Positions 19,355 through 30,838 of a stretch of DNA of 64,000 bases are shown piece by piece. Location: contig NZ_CAJNBJ010000002.1 in assembly GCF_905220995.1 (NCBI RefSeq), positions 62,001-126,000 on the forward strand, given 5' to 3'. The position numbers and the translations under genes were made by a program. The notes beneath the pieces were generated by a model. The model saw only the letters and a program-made list of their open reading frames with translations, was not told where the DNA came from and did no database searches. The stretch's first letter is position 1; every line of letters begins with the position of its first letter. This DNA is from Nitrospira defluvii (GTDB taxonomy: Bacteria > Nitrospirota > Nitrospiria > Nitrospirales > Nitrospiraceae).

Positions 19355-19825
19355 TCAGCAGCAATAGCAACGGAAGGAGGCGAGGGACAGCTGGCACTCT
19401 TCAACCAGAAAACGACAGATCCATTTGGCGATTTCATCGCGCATCCGCCGAAAGACCACCAACCGGGTCTCCGGCGGCGCCGCAGCCGGGTCATCGAACG
19501 ACCAGTTGCGGATGTTTCCTACACCAGGCAGGACCGGGCACGTCTCCTTTGCACGATCACAGACGGTATTGACAGAGTCGAAGGACTGCCCCAAATACTC
19601 CTGCACATGTTTCGATTGATGATGCCTGACGTCAACACCTACTTCCTGCATGGCTTCGACAGTGACAGGGTTCAACCCGGCCGGATGCGTGCCTGCACTG
19701 TGAGCTTCGAAGTGATTTCCGGCAATCGCGCCGAGTAGCGCCTCGGCCATCTGACTGCGAGCCGAGTTTCCGGTGCACAGGAACAACACGCGCTGTGTCC
19801 TGCCTGCACCTCCCGGGCAAACCAA
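19355..19825 (-). CDS. arsC: arsenate reductase, thioredoxin-dependent (LMW-PTP fold)
   Basis: 156 residues from a TTG at 19823-19825; the true start may be slightly downstream, since homologs begin close to RVLFLCTGNSARSQ. The P-loop CTGNSARSQMAE carries the nucleophile Cys, and the two resolving cysteines are present in VCDRAKETCPVLPG, matching the three-Cys thioredoxin-coupled ArsC type. It reduces arsenate to arsenite. It is the last gene of the ars operon and overlaps the 3' end of the broken acr3. With efflux lost, its arsenite product would depend on ArsM. Confidence 0.85.
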   Translation of the reverse strand: MVCPGGAGRTQRVLFLCTGNSARSQMAEALLGAIAGNHFEAHSAGTHPAGLNPVTVEAMQEVGVDVRHHQSKHVQEYLGQSFDSVNTVCDRAKETCPVLPGVGNIRNWSFDDPAAAPPETRLVVFRRMRDEIAKWICRFLVEECQLSLASFRCYCC

Positions 19826-20891
19826 TGACGTGTCCGATTGCAGAATCCACAGATCGAGAGCATCACAGGGGCCTCGACGAGGACACCCACTACCGTCGCC
19901 AGCGCGGCACTGGACTCCGCCCCGAACAGCACAATTGCCGTGGCCACCGCCAATTCAAAGAAGTTGCTCGCTCCGATCAGCGCCCCGGGCGCGGCCACCG
20001 AATAGGGCACTCCCACATTCAGCATGACGACATAGGCGAGCGATGCGTTCAGATAGACTTGCAAAAATGAGCGGCACGGCGATCAGCAGGACATGCCAGG
20101 CCTTTCCCAGGATGTTGTCGGCTTGAAAGGCAAAAATTAGCACCAAGGTTAGCAACAACGCCGCAATCGCGATGGGAGAACAACGCGGGAGAAACTCTTC
20201 GGTCAGCCACCGCTCCTCGTGTCGCTGAATAAGCAGGACACATGCGATCGTGCCGATGGTCAGCGGAATCACGATAAACCCCAAGGCTGAATATCAGAGG
20301 ACAGAATACGGGACAATCAGTGACGACGTGCCACTCACCAACAAACCGATGATGGGCACGAACAACACCAGCATGAGGAGATCGTTGACAGCCACCTGGA
20401 CCAAGGTGTAAGCCGGATCTCCGTCGGTGAGAGAGCTCCAGACGAAGACCATGGCCGTGCACGGCGCGGCTGCCAGGATAATGCAACCGGCGATGTATTA
20501 CTCCACATCAAATGGGGGGTGATCCAGGCAGCAAAGGGAGAGCGGAAGAACACTCATGCAAGCAAAGGCTATCGAGAAGGGCTTCACGAGCCAATTCACA
20601 AACAGGGTGACGACCAAGCCCATCGGCCGTTCTCCGACCCTGCGAACGGCCAGAAAATCCACCTTCATCATCATGGGAATCATCATCAGCCACATGAGGA
20701 TCGCGATCGGCACATTGATGTGACTGCCTTCCCCGAACTCCGACCTACGAAGCGCGTCGGCGAGACCGGGAGCGGCTGACCAACCAGCACGCCCACAACA
20801 ATACAGAGCGCACCCACACTGTCAGGTACCGCTTGAACAGATTCACGCATTTGAGTTCACCGGCAGCCGGCACAGCAAGCACTACCTCCAT
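19800..20891 (-). pseudogene. acr3: ACR3-type arsenite efflux permease, degraded
   Basis: Pieces of one ACR3 protein can be read along the minus strand but in different frames: LFKRYLTVW, then ALCIVVGVLVGQPLP, then NVPIAILMWLMMIPMMMKVDF, then FFRSPFAAWITPHL, then [20 protein letters not shown], then FNFFEL-type segments ending CGFCNRTRHWF. There are in-frame stops as well: TAA just before YIAGC and TGA at 20294-20296 before GFIVIPL. At least four frame changes plus two stops make a functional product very unlikely. Flanking arsM, arsR and arsC are intact, which argues against general sequencing error. Confidence 0.85.
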
Positions 20892-20924
20892 GGCTCCCCC
20901 CTCTGTTGCCAGCTCCATCTCACA

Positions 20925-21785
20925 TCACGAACAGCAACCGGGACTGCAACAGGCCGTCTCAACGGTCGGCTTTGTAGCGCGGATGAATCCACTGAGAAAT
21001 TTCCCGTCGACCGCCTTGGCCACCACCTCTACATCCAACCCCGCCCCGATGATGAAATCCCGGGCGTCGTCCGCCGTGTAGACCCTGGTGGGTTCAAGGC
21101 TCACGTGCTCGAACCCGGCGGCTGTCAATTTGGACAGATAGTCGTTTTCGTCCAGAGCCCCTGCCACACACCCGGCCCAGAGTTCGACGCTGTGACGGAT
21201 TTCCGATGGAATGGCACCACGGACCACAATGTCAGATACAGCTAACCGCCCACCGGGTTTGAGCACACGAAATGCCTCCTTGAACACGCGAGACTTGTCC
21301 GGGGAGAGATTGATGACGCAGTTCGAGATAATCAGATCCACCGAATTGTCCGGAAGGGGGATGTCTTCGATCTCGCCCTTGAGAAATTCCACATTCGTGA
21401 CACCGGCCTTACGTTGATTCTCCCGTGCCAAGGCGAGCATGTCGTCGGTCATATCCAGCCCATACACCTTGCCGGTTGGTCCTACTCTGCGCGCCGATAG
21501 GAACACGTCGATCCCGCCCCCTGATCCGAGATCCAACACCGTTTCACCTGGCTGTATCGTGGCCAAGGCCGTCGGGTTTCCGCATCCGAAAGACGCCATC
21601 AGGGCTTCGGATGGGAGCCCGACGGTCTCTTCCGTGTCATAGAGGTTTTGGGTAATGGGATCGAGCTTGCCGTCCTCCAGAATGCTACCGGATCCACAGC
21701 AGGAGGCTTTCCCCTGTTTGGCCCGACGAGCCGCTTGGCCGTATTCGGCCTGAATGACCTGCTTGAGCACCTTCTCATCCTTCAT
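20925..21785 (-). CDS. arsM: arsenite S-adenosylmethionine methyltransferase
   Basis: 286 residues from the ATG at 21783-21785 (AAGGTG upstream). SAM-binding motif I is [20 protein letters not shown]. Conserved arsenic-binding cysteines are in [21 protein letters not shown] and [10 protein letters not shown], and a Cys-rich tail ([11 protein letters not shown]) ends the protein. It converts arsenite to methylated arsenicals. It starts 48 nt after arsR and precedes the broken acr3, so it may be the main working detoxification step. Confidence 0.92.
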   Translation of the reverse strand: MKDEKVLKQVIQAEYGQAARRAKQGKASCCGSGSILEDGKLDPITQNLYDTEETVGLPSEALMASFGCGNPTALATIQPGETVLDLGSGGGIDVFLSARRVGPTGKVYGLDMTDDMLALARENQRKAGVTNVEFLKGEIEDIPLPDNSVDLIISNCVINLSPDKSRVFKEAFRVLKPGGRLAVSDIVVRGAIPSEIRHSVELWAGCVAGALDENDYLSKLTAAGFEHVSLEPTRVYTADDARDFIIGAGLDVEVVAKAVDGKFLSGFIRATKPTVETACCSPGCCS

Positions 21786-21832
21786 GGCATCACCTTTCAT
21801 CAAGACAGATTGATATGTTTGAGCAAAAAAAA

Positions 21833-22156
21833 TCACCCGCAGCAGGTCGACCGCCCGGGTGCCTTTGAAACCGTTCTGAGTAGCCTCAGAAACTCTTCTA
21901 ACAAGTTCAGTCCCTCCGGGTTCAGCGAGTAGTACATCCAGCGCCCGTCACGTCGATCGAGCACCAACCCCGCCTCCTTCAAGACTTTCAAATGGAAGGA
22001 GAGTCGGGATTGTCCGGTCTGGAATGCATCGGTGAGATCACAGACGCAATGTTCTCCTCCCTGGAGCTGCTGCAGAATGCGCAAGCGCGTTCCATCAGAC
22101 AGCGCATGAAAGAGGTTTGCGGCCTGCTCGAGGTTTTTGCTACGTAACGTGATCAT
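21833..22156 (-). CDS. arsR: ArsR-family arsenic-responsive repressor
   Basis: 107 residues, a winged HTH. LFHALSDGTRLRILQQL is followed by the metal-sensing motif GEHCVCDL (paired Cys for As(III)) and the recognition helix QSRLSFHLKVLKEAG. First gene of the arsR-arsM-acr3-arsC operon. A perfect ATCAA-N6-TTGAT site lies 13 nt before its start, so autoregulation is likely. Confidence 0.92.
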   Translation of the reverse strand: MITLRSKNLEQAANLFHALSDGTRLRILQQLQGGEHCVCDLTDAFQTGQSRLSFHLKVLKEAGLVLDRRDGRWMYYSLNPEGLNLLEEFLRLLRTVSKAPGRSTCCG

Positions 22157-22168
22157 GCGTCATCATAC

Positions 22169-22184
22169 ATCAAGAATAATTGAT
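22169..22184. promoter_or_regulatory. ArsR operator candidate
   Basis: ATCAA-GAATAA-TTGAT, a perfect 5-bp inverted repeat with a 6-nt spacer, just upstream of arsR. A further overlapping TTGA-TTAG-TCAA follows. The form matches the known ars operator type for this family. Confidence 0.65.
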
Positions 22185-22573
<389 letters not shown>

Positions 22574-22583
<10 letters not shown>

Positions 22584-23188
22584 ACTGAGTGTTGTTCAGC
22601 CATCACCTGTTGCAACAATGTCCTTGCCTGGGTGAAGGCGCGGGCACGATGGCTGATTTGATTTTTGACCTCCGGCGACAACTGCGCCAGGGTTCGACCG
22701 TATTCCGGGAGCACAAACACCGGATCATACCCGAATCCATGGGAACCGGTCGGCTGTTCGGCAATCATGCCTTCCAACACGCCTTTGACCGACAACCGTC
22801 TCCCTTCCGGCGTCGCAATGGCCGCGACGGTCACGAAACGGCCACTACGCCGTCCGGCGGGAACACCCTGGAGTTCCTGCAATAACTTACGGCAATTGTC
22901 CTCATAGGTGGCCTGTTCGCCTGCGTAGCGGGCGGCGAAGACGCCAGGGCGGCCGCCCAAGGCATCAACTTCCAGCCCGGTATCATCAGCCACCGCCGTG
23001 AGCCCCGTGTACTGCGCTATCTCCACGGCCTTCTTCATGGCGTTGGCTTCGCAGGTGTCACCGTCCTCCACGACCTCCGGGGCCTCAGGAAAATCATCGA
23101 GCGTTCGAATCGTGATGTCCAGACCACGCAGCAGGTCGATCAGTTCCTGCTTCTTGTGTTGATTCCTGGTTGCCAACACAATGTGCAT
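22574..23188 (-). CDS. rdgB: dITP/XTP pyrophosphatase (RdgB/HAM1)
   Basis: 204 residues. The N-terminus HIVLATRNQHKKQEL, the signature VADDTGLEVDALGGRPGVFA and the late motif GSHGFGYDPVF define the family, which hydrolyses non-canonical purine nucleotides to their monophosphates. Start is 2 nt after the rph stop; a common bacterial rph-rdgB pair. The stop codon is inside tRNA-Pro. Confidence 0.95.
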
Positions 23189-23190
23189 GC

Positions 23191-23934
23191 TTAACTCAAC
23201 GCACCGATCAGCGACTTCTGCAGGTCCACCAGCTCACGGATGGCTCCCCACCCAAGGTCGAGGAATTCGTCCATATCTTTCTTGTTGAACGGCGTTTTTT
23301 CAGCCGTCCCCTGTACTTCGACGTACTGCCCGGCGCCGGTCATCACCAAGTTCAAGTCCACTTCAGCGTGCGAGTCTTCCTCGTAGGCCAAATCCACCAT
23401 CACATGACCACCGACCTTACCGATACTGATGGCGGCCAGGTAGTCGGTCAATGGATTGACCTTGATCAGTTCGCGCCGTTTGAGCACAGACACAGCATCC
23501 GCGAGGGCGATGAACGCTCCGGTGATGGACGCCGTGCGAGTCCCCCCGTCGGCCTGGATGACATCGCAATCGATCCAAATGGTCCGCTCTCCCAACCGGC
23601 TCGTGTCGATCACGGCGCGCAGCGCCCGACCGACCAGGCGTTGAATCTCCAGCGTCCGCCCACCTTGCTTGCCCTTCACCGATTCGCGAGGTGACCGATC
23701 GTGCGTGGCCCGCGGCAGCATGGCATATTCGGCGGTCACCCAGCCGGTCCCTTTCCCCTTGAGAAACGGGGGAACCTTTTCCTCGACCGAGGCGGTGCAG
23801 ATGACCTTGGTGTCCCCCATCTCGATCAGGACTGAGCCTTCGGCATGTTTCGTAAAATTGCGCGTGACCTTCACGGGCCGAATTTGATCCCGCCGTCGTC
23901 CATCGATACGCCCCAACCCTGCCCCGCTAGCCAT
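23191..23934 (-). CDS. rph: ribonuclease PH
   Basis: 247 residues, full length. [20 protein letters not shown] at the N-terminus, then [17 protein letters not shown] (phosphate/RNA-binding Arg cluster) and [17 protein letters not shown] are typical. It trims tRNA 3' tails phosphorolytically. Fits its place upstream of rdgB and tRNA-Pro in one transcription unit. Confidence 0.95.
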   Translation of the reverse strand: MASGAGLGRIDGRRRDQIRPVKVTRNFTKHAEGSVLIEMGDTKVICTASVEEKVPPFLKGKGTGWVTAEYAMLPRATHDRSPRESVKGKQGGRTLEIQRLVGRALRAVIDTSRLGERTIWIDCDVIQADGGTRTASITGAFIALADAVSVLKRRELIKVNPLTDYLAAISIGKVGGHVMVDLAYEEDSHAEVDLNLVMTGAGQYVEVQGTAEKTPFNKKDMDEFLDLGWGAIRELVDLQKSLIGALS

Positions 23935-24404
23935 TCAGTTCTGCTCCTTCATCGCCTGCCGATCTAAAGGAGCGGATTATAGTGAAGGGGCCCACAAAGA
24001 GCAAATGCAGGTCGTGGGGGATGATGCGAGATGCAGGCGATGTTCACAAACTGCGTTTCGGCTGGCGTTCACCAAGTGCCTCTGTATAATCCACTCTCAT
24101 GTGTCGTGAAGGAACAGGATCGTTTCCGTCCCACAGCGGCCGACGTCAGAGTTGACGGCACCGTCACACCTCTTGGTACAGCGTCTGTAATATTGTGGTG
24201 CAGGTGTGAAGCAGAAAGCTGCCCTGTCGGACTCCTATGCATTCTGGGCGCAGCCTGTGGTGGACGGTACGATGGCACGGAAGATGCAGAATTTACGCGT
24301 GCTCCCGCGCACTTCAGAGTTAGGACCCGATAGCCGATATAGACGCTATCCCTGAGACACCCTCAGGAACGTCTCTCGATTACCTCAACCAGCGAGCCAG
24401 GTCT
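23935..24404. other. gene-free stretch between divergent rph and HD-GYP genes
   Basis: 470 nt. It should hold promoters for both sides. A TATAAT lies at 24085-24090 without a good -35. Possible coding frames here are short, lack ribosome sites and resemble nothing. Confidence 0.35.
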
Positions 24405-25583
24405 ATGAGCATTCCGAGCGTGAGTGAAGTGGCCACCCAGCAGTCGATTCTCGAAAACCGCAACATTCTCATTGTCGACGACGAAGAACCCATTCGTCGC
24501 CTGCTGGGTTATCTGCTTCAACCCCACGGCTACCAGGTGACCCTAGCCGGCGAGGCGCGCGAAGCCAGACAACGGATGGAGAGCGGTTCCTTTGCCATGG
24601 TGCTGTGCGACGTGAACATGCCCGGCGAGTCGGGCATGGACCTCATTCGCCACATCCTCACCCAGTATCCCACCACCGCCGTCATCATGATTACCGGACT
24701 CGACAGCCCCGTGCTCGCGAACGCGGCGCTGGATATGGGCGCCTTCGGGTACATCATTAAGCCCTTTGAGGCGAACGAAGTCCTGATCAACGTGGCGAAC
24801 GCCCTGCGGCGGCGGAAGCTGGAGATCGAAAACTCCATGCACCGGGAAAATCTTGAAGAGGTCGTCCGGACCAGGACGATCGCCCTGCAACAGGCCCTCG
24901 AATGGCTGGAGCGCAGCGAAAAGGAGCTCCGCCTCTCACGCGAAGAAACGATTCAACGGTTGGCGATTGCCGCCGAATTCCGAGACAGCTCGACGGCCCA
25001 ACACATTCAACGGATGAGTCATTACTGTGAATTGCTCGCGCGCCGGTACGGGTTGTCGCCTGAACGCTGCGATCTCATCCGCACCGCGAGCCCCATGCAC
25101 GACATCGGTAAGATCGGCACGCCGGATCATGTGTTGCTGAAGCCCGGCAAGTTCACCCCGGAAGAGTTCAAAGTCATCACCCAGCACACGGAAATCGGCT
25201 ACAGAATTCTGGCCGGCTCCGACTCGGAACTGCTGAAGGTCGCCGCCATCATCGCCTGGACCCACCATGAACGGTACGACGGCACCGGATACCCACGAGG
25301 GCTGAAGGGGGAGGAGATTCCGCTGGAGGGACGAATTACCGCCATCGCCGATAACTTCGACGCCATCACGACACAGCGGGTGTACAAGCCGGCCTATGAC
25401 TTCGATCATGCAAAGGAACTCATGCTGAAAGAACGGGGCAAACATTTCGACCCCGATCTGCTCGACATCTTTTTCGACTCCATGTCCGACGTCCAGCGCA
25501 TCTATGACCAATTTGCCGATCCGAGCTGGCTCTCCACCTCCCGGCAGCGTTCGATGATCCAGGACCAGGGGGAAGCCCGATGA
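24405..25583 (+). CDS. response regulator with HD-GYP c-di-GMP phosphodiesterase output
   Basis: 392 residues. The receiver domain (~18-135) shows NILIVDDEEPIRRLL, phospho-acceptor Asp in MVLCDVNMPGESG, and the Lys in IIKPFEANEV. A coiled coil (~140-185) leads to an intact HD-GYP domain: MHDIGKIGTPDH and HHERYDGTGYPRGLKG. It should degrade cyclic di-GMP when phosphorylated. No kinase is adjacent. It overlaps the next gene by 4 nt (ATGA), so the two form an operon. Confidence 0.95.
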   Translation: MSIPSVSEVATQQSILENRNILIVDDEEPIRRLLGYLLQPHGYQVTLAGEAREARQRMESGSFAMVLCDVNMPGESGMDLIRHILTQYPTTAVIMITGLDSPVLANAALDMGAFGYIIKPFEANEVLINVANALRRRKLEIENSMHRENLEEVVRTRTIALQQALEWLERSEKELRLSREETIQRLAIAAEFRDSSTAQHIQRMSHYCELLARRYGLSPERCDLIRTASPMHDIGKIGTPDHVLLKPGKFTPEEFKVITQHTEIGYRILAGSDSELLKVAAIIAWTHHERYDGTGYPRGLKGEEIPLEGRITAIADNFDAITTQRVYKPAYDFDHAKELMLKERGKHFDPDLLDIFFDSMSDVQRIYDQFADPSWLSTSRQRSMIQDQGEAR

Positions 25584-26077
25584 GCCGCGCATCACGAAAC
25601 TGGATCGCCTATCTGTGCGAGAACCTCGCCTCATCCGGCATGATGCCGACCTGGGAGGCCGCGACCTACCTCACCGACAATCTCTTCGGGGACCGCCCCA
25701 ACCCGCGGCTGCTGCGAACCGCGTGCCCCTATGAGGACACGACGAACTTGCTCCACCGCCTCTATCAACCGCTCGTCGCCGCTGCGATGCGCGACATACT
25801 CATGCCGCAGCCAGCTATGATCCACGTGTTCACGGACATCAGCCTGACCGGGAAATCCGCCGTCTTAGTCGTGTATGTCCCGGGCCAGAATCAGCCGCAT
25901 CAGCTCTTGCTGCTGGATGCCGCCAAAGCCTGGGAACTGGTGTTCGACAATTCAGAAGAGTTCAATGCCTGGGCGGAAGAACGGTATCAGTGGATCAAGA
26001 CGGCGCTCGCGAGTGTCACCGCCGGCAGCCCCCTGTCTCCGACGATCTCCTCCCCGCTCGAAGCCGTCAAAAACTGA
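25580..26077 (+). CDS. hypothetical protein coupled to the HD-GYP regulator
   Basis: 165 residues; its ATG overlaps the stop of the response regulator by 4 nt. No signal peptide or membrane segment. It has a helical N-terminus (SRASRNWIAYLCENLASSGM), a central beta region (HVFTDISLTGKSAVLVVYVP) and a polar C-terminus. Family not recognised; translational coupling suggests a partner or regulator of the phosphodiesterase. Confidence 0.6.
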   Translation: MSRASRNWIAYLCENLASSGMMPTWEAATYLTDNLFGDRPNPRLLRTACPYEDTTNLLHRLYQPLVAAAMRDILMPQPAMIHVFTDISLTGKSAVLVVYVPGQNQPHQLLLLDAAKAWELVFDNSEEFNAWAEERYQWIKTALASVTAGSPLSPTISSPLEAVKN

Positions 26078-26178
26078 TTGGAAGATGAGAGCCTATGGCT
26101 GATGGCCTATAGCCCAGAGGCCGGAGCCTTCCTCGCCCTTCTGTCCGTCAGAGGCTCTCCGCCATCAGCTCTTCGTAA

Positions 26179-29100
26179 CTACGCATCGTAGTTGAGATTC
26201 GGCGCCAACCACCGCTCCACCTCACCCACAGGAAGCTTCTTCCGCTTGGCATAGTCCTCGACCTGGTCGCGGTTGATTTTGCCCACGGCGAAATACTTGG
26301 CCTGTGGATGAGCAAAATACAGGCCGCTCACCGCGGCCGCCGGCAACATGGCGTAGGACTCGGTCAGGGTCACTCCCGATTGTGATTCCGCCTGCAAGAG
26401 GTCAAACAGAATCCGCTTCTCGGTGTGATCCGGACAGGCCGGATATCCGGGCGCAGGACGAATACCCCGGTAGCGCTCGCGGATCATGTCCTCATTCGTC
26501 AGCGATTCCGACTTTCCGTATCCCCAATCAGACCGAACCTGTTTGTGTAACCATTCTGCGAACGCTTCAGCCAACCGGTCCGCCAACGCCTTGACCATGA
26601 TGGAGTTGTAGTCGTCATGGTCCTTCTCAAACTTCGCGCACATCGCTTCAACGCCGATGCCTGCCGTCACGACGAAGGCGCCGACGTAGTCCGTCCGACC
26701 AGCGTCCTTTGGCGCAACATAGTCGGCCAGCGCCAGATTGAACTGGTCCGCAGGCTTTTCCATCTGTTGCCGAAGCGTGTGGAGCGTGCTGACCACCTCG
26801 CGCCGGTCAGGGGTCCGGTAGAGCTCGATGTCGTCGCCGACACTATTCGCCGGGAAGAACCCATACACGCCGCGAGCCGTCAGCAGGTCGCCGCGAATGA
26901 TGTCCTCCAGCAGAGACTCGGCATCCGCAAGGAGCTCCTTGGCCTTGGTGCCGACGGTGGGATCCTCCAAAATGCCAGGGTACCGCCCACGTAACTCCCA
27001 GGTATGAAAGAACGGGGTCCAGTCGATAAAGGGCACCAGCTCCCGGAGAGACATGCGATCGATTCGGCGCACCCCGGTGAATGCCGGGACGGGAAGATCC
27101 GCCGCAGCCCAGTCGGTCGGCAGCCGATGCGATCGCGCGGCTTCCAGACTGATGAGCGCCTTGGATCCTCTTTCCTGGTGCGCCTGGCGTATCCGGTCAT
27201 AGTCGGCGCGAACCGACGCGGAAAACTCCACCCGTTGCTGCACGTTGATCAAACTCCCCACGACACCGACCGCGCGGGACGCGTCGAGGACGTGCACCGT
27301 CGCGTTCCTATAGGACGGAGCGATCTTTACGGCCGTATGGGCTTTGCTGGTCGTGGCGCCGCCGATAAGCAGAGGTACCGTAAACCCTTGCCGCGTCATC
27401 TCCTTGGCCACGTGCACCATTTCATCCAATGAGGGCGTGATCAAGCCGCTGAGACCGATCACATCCACTTGCTGCTCTCGTGCGGTCGCAAGAATGGTCT
27501 CGCAGGCGACCATCACCCCTAAATCGATCACCTCGTAATTGTTACAACCCAACACCACCCCGACGATGTTCTTGCCGATGTCATGCACATCCCCTTTCAC
27601 CGTCGCGAGCAACACCTTGCCGTTCGCGCGGGAGGTGCCCAAACGCTGCTTCTCGGCTTCCATGAACGGCATGAGGTAAGCGACGGCTTTTTTCATCACC
27701 CGCGCGCTCTTCACGACCTGCGGCAAGAACATCTTTCCTGATCCGAACAGATCACCGACGATATTCATCCCCGCCATCAACGGCCCCTCGATCACATCAA
27801 GCGGGCGGGCTGATTTCTGCCGGGCCTCCTCCACATCCTGATCGATAAAGTCCGTGAGTCCCTTGACCAGCGCGTGAGCCAACCGTTCTTCAACCGGCCT
27901 TGAACGCCACTCGTCGTCTTTCACCGCCGCCTTGCCCTTTTGCTTGACCGTTTCGGCGAAGGCCACCAGCCGTTCCGTTGCATCCGGCCGGCGATTCAGC
28001 AGGACGTCCTCCACCAGGGCCAGCAGATCTTTGGGAATCTCCTCATACACGGCCAGTTGCCCGGCATTGACGATGCCCATATCGAGCCCGGCCTGAATGG
28101 CATGGTAGAGAAACGCCGCATGCATCGCTTCGCGCACGACATTGTTGCCGCGAAACGAGAATGAAATATTACTGACCCCGCCGCTCACCTTGGCCAGGGG
28201 GAGATGCTGCTTGATCCAACGGGTCGCCTCGATGAAATCGACGGCGTAGTTGTTGTGCTCCTCCAGTCCGGTCGCCACCGTAAGGATGTTCGGATCAAAA
28301 ATGATGTCCTGTGGCGGCACGCCGACCTGCGTAGTCAGGAGGCGGTACGAGCGTTCGCAAATCTCGATCCGTCTGGGCAGCGAATCGGCCTGTCCCCGCT
28401 CGTCGAACGCCATCACCACCATCGCCGCGCCATACCGGCGGATAAGGCGGGCCTGTTCCAGAAACTTGGCCTCCCCTTCCTTGAGGCTGATGGAATTGAC
28501 GATCCCCTTCCCTTGCATGTTGCGAAGGCCTTCTTCGATGACCTCCCACTTGGAACTATCCACCATGATGGGCACGCGCGCGATATCAGACTCCGCGGCA
28601 AGCAGGCGCAAAAACTTCTGCATGGCCGCTTTGGAGTCCAGCATGCCTTCGTCCATATTGATATCGATGACCTGCGCCCCACCCTCGACCTGCTGACGCG
28701 CCACCGTCAGGGCCTTATCGTAATCCCCTGCCAGAATGAGTTTGGAAAATGCCGGAGACCCGGTGATGTTGGTCCGCTCGCCGACATTGACGAAATTGGA
28801 TTCAGGCCGGACCGTCAGCGCCTCCAGGCCGCTGAGTCGCAAATACGGCTCCACCCTGCCCGGCCGTCTGGGTGAGACGCCGCGCACCGCGTCCGCAATG
28901 CTGCGAATGTGGTCTGGCGTCGTACCGCAACAGCCGCCCACAATATTGAGCCACCCGTTTTGCGCCCATTCGCGCAACTGCGGAGCCAACGATTCCGGAG
29001 TTTCGGGAAACCCCGTCGGCAACAGTGGGTTGGGCAAGCCCGCATTCGGGTGACTGCTCACATAAATGGGCGCGAGCTGCGACAACTCCTCGATCAGCGG

Positions 29101-29862
29101 CCGCATTTCCTTCGGCCCCAGCGCGCAATTCATCCCGACACTCAGGAGCGGCACATGGGAAATGGAATTCCAGAACCCCTCGACGGTTTGGCCGGAAAAT
29201 CCTCGATTGCTGCCGGCCTGAATGAAGGTGACCGACGCCATGATCGGCACCTGCCTGGCGCCTTCGGCAAACAGTTGCTGAATCCCAAAAAACGCCGCCT
29301 TGGCGTTGAGCGTATCGAAAATCGTCTCGACCAGCAGCAGATCGACGCCGCCGTCCAACAGGCCGCGGATTTGTTCGGTATAGGCCTCCACTAATTCAGG
29401 AAACGTCGTGCCGCGGGCTGCGGCATCGTTCGAATCGGTCGAGATTGAGGACGTCTTCGTGGTCGGGCCGATGGCACCGGCGACGAAACAGCGCCGAGCA
29501 GGCTGCGCCGCAGTGACTGCAGCGACGGCCCGCCGCGCACACTCCGCCCCGGCTTTCGAGAGCTCGTAGCCCAGCGCGTCCATCCCGTAGTCGGCGAGTG
29601 ACACGGACTGGGAATTGAAGGTATTGGTTTCGATGATGTCCGCGCCGGCTTCAAGATACTGGCGATGGATCGCCTCGATCACCGCCGGTTGCGTGACGTT
29701 GAGGAGGTCGTTGTGCCCCTTGAGGTCCTTGTCCCACTGCTGAAATCGTGTCCCGCGAAACGCGGCTTCGTCCAGCTTGTACCGTTGGATCATGGTGCCC
29801 ATGGCACCATCGAGGATCAAGATTTGCTCCCGGAGCAGGGCTTCTACTTCATGTACCGGCAT
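26179..29862 (-). CDS. metH: cobalamin-dependent methionine synthase
   Basis: 1227 residues, the usual full length. Domains in order: homocysteine-binding barrel with Zn cysteines (GMNCALGP and [13 protein letters not shown]), pterin-binding barrel ([17 protein letters not shown]), cobalamin cap and domain with [16 protein letters not shown] carrying the axial His, and the SAM-binding activation domain near the C-terminus ([18 protein letters not shown]). It methylates homocysteine to methionine using methyl-THF. It stands alone. I do not recognise a cobalamin riboswitch in the ~190-nt upstream gap. It would use homocysteine that the sulfur-carrier locus at 50-55 kb might make. Confidence 0.97.
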   Translation of the reverse strand: MPVHEVEALLREQILILDGAMGTMIQRYKLDEAAFRGTRFQQWDKDLKGHNDLLNVTQPAVIEAIHRQYLEAGADIIETNTFNSQSVSLADYGMDALGYELSKAGAECARRAVAAVTAAQPARRCFVAGAIGPTTKTSSISTDSNDAAARGTTFPELVEAYTEQIRGLLDGGVDLLLVETIFDTLNAKAAFFGIQQLFAEGARQVPIMASVTFIQAGSNRGFSGQTVEGFWNSISHVPLLSVGMNCALGPKEMRPLIEELSQLAPIYVSSHPNAGLPNPLLPTGFPETPESLAPQLREWAQNGWLNIVGGCCGTTPDHIRSIADAVRGVSPRRPGRVEPYLRLSGLEALTVRPESNFVNVGERTNITGSPAFSKLILAGDYDKALTVARQQVEGGAQVIDINMDEGMLDSKAAMQKFLRLLAAESDIARVPIMVDSSKWEVIEEGLRNMQGKGIVNSISLKEGEAKFLEQARLIRRYGAAMVVMAFDERGQADSLPRRIEICERSYRLLTTQVGVPPQDIIFDPNILTVATGLEEHNNYAVDFIEATRWIKQHLPLAKVSGGVSNISFSFRGNNVVREAMHAAFLYHAIQAGLDMGIVNAGQLAVYEEIPKDLLALVEDVLLNRRPDATERLVAFAETVKQKGKAAVKDDEWRSRPVEERLAHALVKGLTDFIDQDVEEARQKSARPLDVIEGPLMAGMNIVGDLFGSGKMFLPQVVKSARVMKKAVAYLMPFMEAEKQRLGTSRANGKVLLATVKGDVHDIGKNIVGVVLGCNNYEVIDLGVMVACETILATAREQQVDVIGLSGLITPSLDEMVHVAKEMTRQGFTVPLLIGGATTSKAHTAVKIAPSYRNATVHVLDASRAVGVVGSLINVQQRVEFSASVRADYDRIRQAHQERGSKALISLEAARSHRLPTDWAAADLPVPAFTGVRRIDRMSLRELVPFIDWTPFFHTWELRGRYPGILEDPTVGTKAKELLADAESLLEDIIRGDLLTARGVYGFFPANSVGDDIELYRTPDRREVVSTLHTLRQQMEKPADQFNLALADYVAPKDAGRTDYVGAFVVTAGIGVEAMCAKFEKDHDDYNSIMVKALADRLAEAFAEWLHKQVRSDWGYGKSESLTNEDMIRERYRGIRPAPGYPACPDHTEKRILFDLLQAESQSGVTLTESYAMLPAAAVSGLYFAHPQAKYFAVGKINRDQVEDYAKRKKLPVGEVERWLAPNLNYDA

Positions 29863-30052
29863 GACTACCTATGTCTTTCTGTCTCCGAACGTCGGGCAGG
29901 CGCCACGGACGACCGGGACTCGCGATGGAGCGGGCATCATATCGGGAACCGACTTTTTTCAGCAAGCCATGACCGACGCCGTGCCTTGACATTGCCTACC
30001 CTGGCCGATAGGATGCCGAGCATTGTCTGGCTCGAGCCTGAGTGTACATCCT

Positions 30053-30832
30053 ATGGCGTTTCAGACAGTCACTCGCCTGTTGTTGCTCTCCTTCTTCTGC
30101 ATCTCTGTCATAGGATTCGGGGCTAGCCCGACCTGGGCAGAACCGTATTTTGACGACGGCTATCTAGGGCTGACACAAACCCAGCTCCACGAAAAACTCG
30201 GGCTGCCGCAGGCGGTGCGTGACCGCAAATCGGCCCTGCGCGTCTTTACCTATTACCCCATCGCCGATTGGGAGCAGTACTTCAAAAAAGTCGCCTCGCC
30301 GGAGAACGGCGAAGATGTCTACACGTTTAAACGCGACGGAGTGGACGTTCGCTACTCGTTCAGCTACACCTTCGATCCGAACGACCATAGCGAGCAACGG
30401 CCCCTGTTCGTCCGGCTCGTGGATATCGAGTTCACCCCACCGGTCGCCTTGAGCAAAATCCCGCAGCTCGTTCCTGAATTTAAACCGTCCGACGACGCGG
30501 CGGCGCCGGTCTTCCGTTCGAATATCATGTTGTTGTTTTTTTCCGGCAAGCCGTCGGCTGAGGCGAGGTTTATCGTCCGGGAGAAGGGGAAGGACACACT
30601 CGATTGGTCACTCGCGTTTCAGATGTTCGCGCTCCAGGGCTTGCCCGATCCACTCACGCTGAAAGCCCCGATCGACCGCCTCGAAATCAGCACCCAAAGT
30701 CTGCCGCTCGTGAAACTCCGCCAGCGTAACACCCACGAACCGGTCCTGAATCCCTACTCCCGGGCCTTCGCACAACAGCCTCCGCCCGCTCCGGCGGCAA
30801 AAAAGATTCCGATGCCGACGTATGCGGACTAA
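30053..30832 (+). CDS. exported hypothetical protein
   Basis: 259 residues from the ATG at 30053 (the frame opens at a TTG at 30023). Clear signal peptide LLLLSFFCISVIGFGASPTWA, cut before EPYFDD. The mature part has a BamE/OmlA-like opening (YLGLTQTQLHEKLGLPQAVR), then a beta-rich domain and a Pro/Ala tail. Function unknown; periplasmic. It is convergent with the next gene, only 6 nt apart at the ends. Confidence 0.65.
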   Translation: MAFQTVTRLLLLSFFCISVIGFGASPTWAEPYFDDGYLGLTQTQLHEKLGLPQAVRDRKSALRVFTYYPIADWEQYFKKVASPENGEDVYTFKRDGVDVRYSFSYTFDPNDHSEQRPLFVRLVDIEFTPPVALSKIPQLVPEFKPSDDAAAPVFRSNIMLLFFSGKPSAEARFIVREKGKDTLDWSLAFQMFALQGLPDPLTLKAPIDRLEISTQSLPLVKLRQRNTHEPVLNPYSRAFAQQPPPAPAAKKIPMPTYAD

Positions 30833-30838
30833 CCACCG

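Noticed and set aside
24085-24090. TATAAT as promoter of a small RNA
   Set aside because: No acceptable -35 and no terminator downstream; too weak to list as a gene.
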